NCBI RefSeq assembly: GCF_000416235.1
Contig: NZ_ATLO01000051.1
Coordinates: 1-64,000 of the forward strand
Reading direction: 5' to 3'
DNA length: 64,000 nt
Source of the DNA: Pseudomonas sp. CFII64
GTDB lineage: Bacteria; Pseudomonadota; Gammaproteobacteria; Pseudomonadales; Pseudomonadaceae
This document shows positions 60,601-64,000 of this stretch, one piece after another. Made by a program: the position numbers and the translations under genes. How positions within the stretch are numbered: the first letter of the stretch is position 1; each line of letters starts with the position of its first letter. The notes beneath the pieces are model-generated. The model ran no database searches. It saw only the letters and a list, made by a program, of their open reading frames with translations, and was not told the origin of the DNA.

Positions 60601-61196
60601 TCCCACCCGTCATCGTCTACACCGGACGCAACCTGACCCGGGATGAAGAAGCCGAGCTGATGAAGTATTCGCGCTCGATCATCATCAAGGGCGCACGCTC
60701 GCCGGAGCGCCTGCTCGATGAAGTGACGCTGTTCCTGCACAAGGTCGAGTCGCAGCTTTCTAACGAGCGGCAAAAAATGCTCAAGACCGCCCGTAGCCGG
60801 GACAAAGTGTTTGAAGGTCGCAAGATCCTTGTGGTCGATGACGACGTGCGCAACATCTTTGCCCTGACCAGCGCGCTGGAACACAAGGGCGCGGTGGTGG
60901 AAATCGCCAGAAATGGCATCGAGGCAATCAGCAAGCTCAATGAAGTCGAAGATATCGATCTGGTCCTGATGGACGTGATGATGCCCGAAATGGATGGCTA
61001 TGAAGCGACCACCGAGATCCGCAAGGACCCGCGCTGGCGCAAACTGCCGATTATCGCGGTGACTGCCAAAGCCATGAAGGACGATCAGGAGCGCTGCCTG
61101 CAGTCCGGCTCCAATGATTATCTGGCCAAGCCTATCGACCTGGATCGGCTGTTTTCGCTGATCCGCGTCTGGTTGCCGAAAATGGAACGTATTTGA
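57690..61196 (+). CDS. CHASE3-GAF hybrid histidine kinase with three receiver domains
   Basis: The 1168-residue protein has helix 1 (about residues 19-41), a CHASE3 periplasmic sensor to about 180 (TDRVINNTNRALKLSIDMET), helix 2 (185-208), a GAF domain (about 235-385) and a long Gln/Glu/Leu coiled coil (390-490). The phosphoacceptor His lies in FLANMSHELRTPLNS near residue 500, followed by the ATPase domain and a Pro/Val/Ala linker. Three receivers start near 776, 898 and 1044 with LVIEDE, LVEDDA and VVDDDV. The third ends AVTAKAMKDDQERCLQSGSN. The ATG at 57690 is chosen. CheR follows after 48 bp. Confidence 0.93.
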   Translation: MIHSSTVDEQRFRKLLSRNVSLPLAVGAISAVFFIGLITYLLSVIQWVEHTDRVINNTNRALKLSIDMETGMRGYLLTGDDHFLDPYEVAKPGIAAELKGLEALVADNPSQVDRLKRLTALQDEWNRYALEMIALRRQNGDYSAAVQAGRGKRLTDEIRNEYEQFVATEQQLRLTRNDDVTRTTILSTALYLIFVLSVSGLLAFVGRRDMVALSTSYANNLKLQETNAERLQKVAWLRNGQSELAEQVLGQLTLGMLGSNVLQFFAQYLGAVVSAVYVSQEHGGLKRVACYGFSREQENNEHSIYSGEGIVGQAALQKQIIKLEDVPVDYFKVTSGLGEGSPRSVVVIPTSNDDHVNGVIELGFLRPLTEQDLEFMELIAGNVGTSIEAARYRQRLQEVLAETQQLNEELQVQQEELRTANEELEEQSRILKESQTHLETQQAELEQTNEQLAEQGQALSDQRDALDRNNEELHIAQIELEARADELQRSSKYKSEFLANMSHELRTPLNSSLILAKLLAENPAENLTAEQVKFAESIYSAGNDLLNLINDILDISKVEAGKLDMRPENSSVARLVEGLRSMFEPLANDKKLDFHVELQAGAPTLLYTDRQRLEQILKNLLSNAIKFTETGMVSMIVSRQPGAGIAFTVRDSGIGIAEEQQQSIFEAFRQADGTTNRRYGGTGLGLSISRDLAALLGGSISVTSAPGQGSIFTLVLPEQYVEQVQLEYGQEPVAVVASPPVAWVAPVPAAPVAVAVPVTPVASFADDRDKGPFTKRCILVIEDEVAFAQILFDLAHELGYHCLVAHAADDGFNLAAQFVPDAILLDMRLPDHSGLTVLQRLKELASTRHIPVHVISVEDRQEAAMHMGAVGYAVKPTTREELKDVFAKLEAKLTQKVKRILLVEDDALQRDSIARLIGDDDIEITAVGFAQDALDLLRDNVYDCMIIDLKLPDMLGNDLLKRMSTEEICAFPPVIVYTGRNLTRDEEAELMKYSRSIIIKGARSPERLLDEVTLFLHKVESQLSNERQKMLKTARSRDKVFEGRKILVVDDDVRNIFALTSALEHKGAVVEIARNGIEAISKLNEVEDIDLVLMDVMMPEMDGYEATTEIRKDPRWRKLPIIAVTAKAMKDDQERCLQSGSNDYLAKPIDLDRLFSLIRVWLPKMERI

Positions 61197-61244
61197 GTTC
61201 CCGCGGCCAAATTTGAGCTTTCGACTTCATCACCAGGCTGGCCT

Positions 61245-62066
61245 ATGCATCAGGATCGAGACACAGAGATAGAATTACGCCTGCTTATCGAGGCGATTTA
61301 TCTCAAATACAGCTACGACTTTCGCGATTATTCCGGCGCGTCGGTCAAGCGACGGGTCAACCACGCGTTGCGTCAGTTCGACTGCTCGACCATTTCTGCC
61401 TTGCAGGAACGGGTGTTGCACGATCCCGCGGCGTTCATGCAGTTGCTGCAATTTCTGACCATTCCAGTCAGCGAGATGTTTCGCGACCCCGGGCATTTTC
61501 TGGCAATCCGTCAGGAAGTCGTGCCGTTGCTCAGAACCTACCCGTCGATCAAAATCTGGATCGCCGGCTGCAGCACGGGGGAAGAGGTCTATTCGATGGC
61601 CATTCTGCTGCGTGAAGAAGGCCTGCTGGATCGCACGATTATCTACGCCACTGACATAAACCCCACCTCTCTGGAGAAGGCTAAACAGGGCATCTTTTCT
61701 CTGGAGAACGTGCGCGCCTATAACCAGAATTATCTTAAGGCGGGCGGGCAGCGGGCGTTTTCCGATTATTACACTGGCGCCTATGAGTACGCGATTTTCG
61801 ACAAGACCCTGCGTGAGAACGTGACATTCGCCGACCACAGTCTTGCAACCGACAGCGTATTCTCTGAAACTCAACTGATTTCATGCCGCAATGTATTGAT
61901 TTATTTCAATAAAAAGCTTCAGGACCGAGCGTTCGGGTTGTTCCATGATTCGCTTTGTCATCGCGGCTTTCTGGTATTGGGCAGCAAGGAAACCCTGGAT
62001 TTTTCTGCTTACAGCAAAAGTTTCGAAGCTTTGGTGAAACAGGAACGGATCTATCGCAAGTCATGA
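61245..62066 (+). CDS. cheR: CheR-type protein-glutamate methyltransferase
   Basis: The 273-residue CheR has an N-terminal helical domain (IYLKYSYDFRDYSGASVKRRV), the SAM-binding IWIAGCSTGEEVYSMAIL, and SCRNVLIYFNKKLQDRAF. It would methylate glutamates of a sensory protein with SAM. Its stop overlaps the cheB start (ATGA), and it follows the hybrid kinase. No chemoreceptor gene is present, so the methylated partner may be the kinase's coiled coil or a distant receptor. Confidence 0.93.
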   Translation: MHQDRDTEIELRLLIEAIYLKYSYDFRDYSGASVKRRVNHALRQFDCSTISALQERVLHDPAAFMQLLQFLTIPVSEMFRDPGHFLAIRQEVVPLLRTYPSIKIWIAGCSTGEEVYSMAILLREEGLLDRTIIYATDINPTSLEKAKQGIFSLENVRAYNQNYLKAGGQRAFSDYYTGAYEYAIFDKTLRENVTFADHSLATDSVFSETQLISCRNVLIYFNKKLQDRAFGLFHDSLCHRGFLVLGSKETLDFSAYSKSFEALVKQERIYRKS

Positions 62067-62680
62067 AGACAACTTTCAGCAGCGGCGAATCGACTGAACA
62101 AGTGTTACCCGTGGTTGACGCGATTGTCGTGGGCGCGTCGGCGGGTGGCGTGGAAGCCTTGTTGAAGATTTTCAGCGCAATCAAACCCGGTTTTCGCTTG
62201 CCGATTCTGACGGTATTGCATGTGCCCGAAGAGCGCCGCAGCCAACTGGCCCAGGTGTTCCAGGCGCGCTTGCCGATTCCGGTCAAGGAAGCCGATGACA
62301 AGGAAAGTATCGTGCCCGGCACGTTGTATTTCGCGCCACCGGGTTATCACTTGTCGGTGGAGGCTGATCTGAGCCTTTCGCTCAGTCAGGAAGATCGGGT
62401 GTTTTATTCGCGACCCAGCATCGACATTTTGTTCAGTTCGGCCGGCGATGCCTTCGGCGCCCGGCTCGCGGGTATTTTGCTGACCGGTGCCAATCCCGAC
62501 GGCGCCGCAAGCCTGGCGTACATCAAGCAGGGAGGGGGGATGACCGTGGTACAGGATCCGAATCAGGCTCAGGCGCGCACCATGCCTGAAGCGGCGCTGG
62601 CACTGCACGAGCCTGACTATTTGCTGCCTTTGCATGACATCGGCGAACTATTGACCGAGCTGGAAAGAATCGCATGTTGA
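62063..62680 (+). CDS. cheB: CheB-type methylesterase without receiver domain
   Basis: The 205-residue protein contains only the CheB esterase domain: IVVGASAGGVEALLKIFSAI with the nucleophile Ser, LTVLHVPEERRSQL with the His, and LLTGANPDGAASLAYIKQGGG with the Asp. The N-terminal receiver of classical CheB is absent, so it is not regulated by phosphorylation in cis. It overlaps cheR and the following kinase gene. Confidence 0.92.
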   Translation: MKTTFSSGESTEQVLPVVDAIVVGASAGGVEALLKIFSAIKPGFRLPILTVLHVPEERRSQLAQVFQARLPIPVKEADDKESIVPGTLYFAPPGYHLSVEADLSLSLSQEDRVFYSRPSIDILFSSAGDAFGARLAGILLTGANPDGAASLAYIKQGGGMTVVQDPNQAQARTMPEAALALHEPDYLLPLHDIGELLTELERIAC

Positions 62681-63855
62681 GTCATATTCAGGCCAAGCTG
62701 CTGATCGTCGATGACCTGCCAGAAAACCTGTTGGCGCTCGAAGCCTTGATCAAGCGTGAAGATCGCGCCGTATTCAAGGCGCTGTCAGCGGATGAAGCAC
62801 TGTCTCTGCTGCTGCAACATGAGTTCGCCCTGGCGATCCTCGACGTGCAGATGCCGGGAATGAATGGTTTTGAGCTGGCAGAATTGATGCGCAGCACCGA
62901 GCGCACCAAGAGCATTCCCATCGTGTTCGTCAGTGCGGCCGGTCGTGAGCTCAACTACGCGTTCAAGGGTTACGAAAGCGGCGCGGTGGATTTCCTGCAT
63001 AAGCCCCTGGATATCCACGCGGTCAAAAGCAAGGTCAACGTGTTTGTCGATCTCTATCGCCAGCGCAAGGCCATGAAGGAGCAGGTCGAGGAGCTTGAAC
63101 AAAGCCGCCAGGAACAGGAGGCGTTGCTCAAGCAATTGCAGGTCACGCAGAACGAGCTCGAACGTGCGGTGCGCATGCGCGATGACTTCATGTCGATCGT
63201 CTCCCACGAAGTGCGCACGCCGTTGAACGGGCTGATCCTGGAAACCCAGCTGCGCAAACTGCATCTGGCCAAGGACAACATGGCCGCGTTCACGCTGGAG
63301 AAGCTGCGGGCTATGGTTGATCGTGACGAGCGGCAGATCCAGAGTCTGATTCGTCTGATTGAAGACATGCTTGATGTTTCCCGCATCCGCACGGGCAAGT
63401 TATCGATTCGTACCAGCCCATTCGATCTGGTGGAACTGGTCAGCAATCTTCTGGAGAGTTTTTCCGCGCAAATCGCTGCAGCCGGCTCGACCGTGAGTTT
63501 CACCGCTGACGATCCGGTAATCGGCGTCTGGGACGAGTTTCGCATTGAGCAAGTGGTCGCCAACCTGCTGACCAACGCCTTGCGCTACGGCGCCCGTAAA
63601 CCGATCCGCGTTCGGGTGTACAGCGAGGAGGGTCAGGCCCGGGTTGATGTGCGCGATGAAGGTATCGGTGTCAGTCCGGAAAACCAGAAACGCATCTTCC
63701 AGCAATTCGAGCGGGTTTCCGCCAATCATGCGGTTCATGGACTGGGCCTGGGATTGTTCATCTCTGATCAAATCGTCGCGGCTCACGGCGGGACGATCAG
63801 CGTCGAGAGCGAGGAAGGCCAGGGCTCGCTGTTCCGCGTCTGTCTGCCGCTTTGA
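62674..63855 (+). CDS. Receiver-histidine kinase
   Basis: The 393-residue protein has an N-terminal receiver (LLIVDDLPENLLALEALI, phosphoacceptor in LAILDVQMPGMNG, Lys in FLHKPLD), a coiled coil, a dimerisation domain with His in FMSIVSHEVRTPLNG, and an HATPase with NLLTNALRYGARK, DEGIGVSPE and GLGLGLFIS. The ATG overlaps the cheB stop by 7 bp. This REC-HK layout lacks a sensor and may receive a phosphoryl group from the hybrid kinase. Confidence 0.92.
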   Translation: MLSHIQAKLLIVDDLPENLLALEALIKREDRAVFKALSADEALSLLLQHEFALAILDVQMPGMNGFELAELMRSTERTKSIPIVFVSAAGRELNYAFKGYESGAVDFLHKPLDIHAVKSKVNVFVDLYRQRKAMKEQVEELEQSRQEQEALLKQLQVTQNELERAVRMRDDFMSIVSHEVRTPLNGLILETQLRKLHLAKDNMAAFTLEKLRAMVDRDERQIQSLIRLIEDMLDVSRIRTGKLSIRTSPFDLVELVSNLLESFSAQIAAAGSTVSFTADDPVIGVWDEFRIEQVVANLLTNALRYGARKPIRVRVYSEEGQARVDVRDEGIGVSPENQKRIFQQFERVSANHAVHGLGLGLFISDQIVAAHGGTISVESEEGQGSLFRVCLPL

Positions 63856-63952
63856 GGAATCAAGGCGTTGGGCAGATTAATCCGATATCCGCGCAACCTA
63901 CGAGACGCTGCACGGTCGTAATGGCAGCTATTTATAGATCGAAGGCAATCCA

Positions 63953-64000
63953 ATGAGCTCTGATGCAGAAAATGTCGTACTCATCGTCGAAGACGAACCG
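63953..64000 (+). CDS. Response regulator, 5' end only
   Basis: The ATG at 63953 follows GAAGG and starts MSSDAENVVLIVEDEP, the first strand and acidic residues of a receiver domain. The gene is cut by the window edge. It is the fifth signalling gene of the cluster in the same direction. Confidence 0.75.
   Translation, partial: MSSDAENVVLIVEDEP

Overview
The window is chromosomal DNA of a fluorescent or plant-associated Pseudomonas. Supporting evidence includes a complete mannitol/arabitol operon in the order mtlE-F-G-K-D-Y-Z with mtlR beside it, NhaR, a GapN-type aldehyde dehydrogenase, an XreRES toxin-antitoxin pair, REP-like palindromes, and relics of rulAB (the Pseudomonas umuDC operon) and of an integrative conjugative element (ICE). 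Species cannot be fixed from sequence alone.

Positions 1-15.9 kb are an accessory, decaying region. It starts with a TonB-receptor C-terminal relic. Small redox and regulatory genes follow: TspO, a ThpR-like protein lacking one catalytic His, a quinone reductase with an NTF2-like partner, two HxlR regulators, an SDR, an aldo/keto reductase and a flavodoxin-like protein with a divergent LysR regulator. At 6.36-6.74 kb a LexA-box-led scar fuses the start of rulA to the end of rulB. Between 12.7 and 15.75 kb, RadC, DUF3577, a replication-protein tail and a damaged ParA lie in ICE-like order, with a RES/Xre toxin-antitoxin module inserted among them. This block abuts the 3' end of tRNA-Asn(GTT), the usual side for an integrated element.

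Positions 16-32.4 kb are mostly core genes: gapN, heme oxygenase bphO without an adjacent phytochrome, a DMT exporter, a succinate-semialdehyde-type dehydrogenase, pbpG, a shikimate-dehydrogenase-like gene, yceH, nhaR, a TerC protein, a C39-peptidase-like lipoprotein without its catalytic residues, and a FAD amine oxidoreductase. Several small unknown genes are included.

Positions 32.5-35.6 kb hold a 3.06-kb island. The 3' end of tRNA-Val(GAC), with its terminator, is duplicated at the far boundary as a 53-bp perfect direct repeat. Inside are a MerR-type regulator divergent from an MFS efflux pump, a relic of a Tn3-type resolvase, and a frameshifted fragment of an unknown gene.

Positions 35.6-45.4 kb carry small secreted or hypothetical proteins, a Nudix hydrolase, an MFS transporter overlapping a 2-hydroxyacid dehydrogenase gene, and a GAF-GAF-GGDEF-EAL protein whose motifs are all intact. 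Positions 45.4-54.9 kb are the mtl polyol catabolic operon and its AraC-type activator. After cobF and a glycosyltransferase, 57.0-64.0 kb encodes a multi-component signalling cluster: a response regulator, a CHASE3-GAF hybrid kinase with three receiver domains, CheR, a receiver-less CheB, a receiver-kinase and a further response regulator cut by the window edge. No chemoreceptor, CheA or CheW is present in the window.
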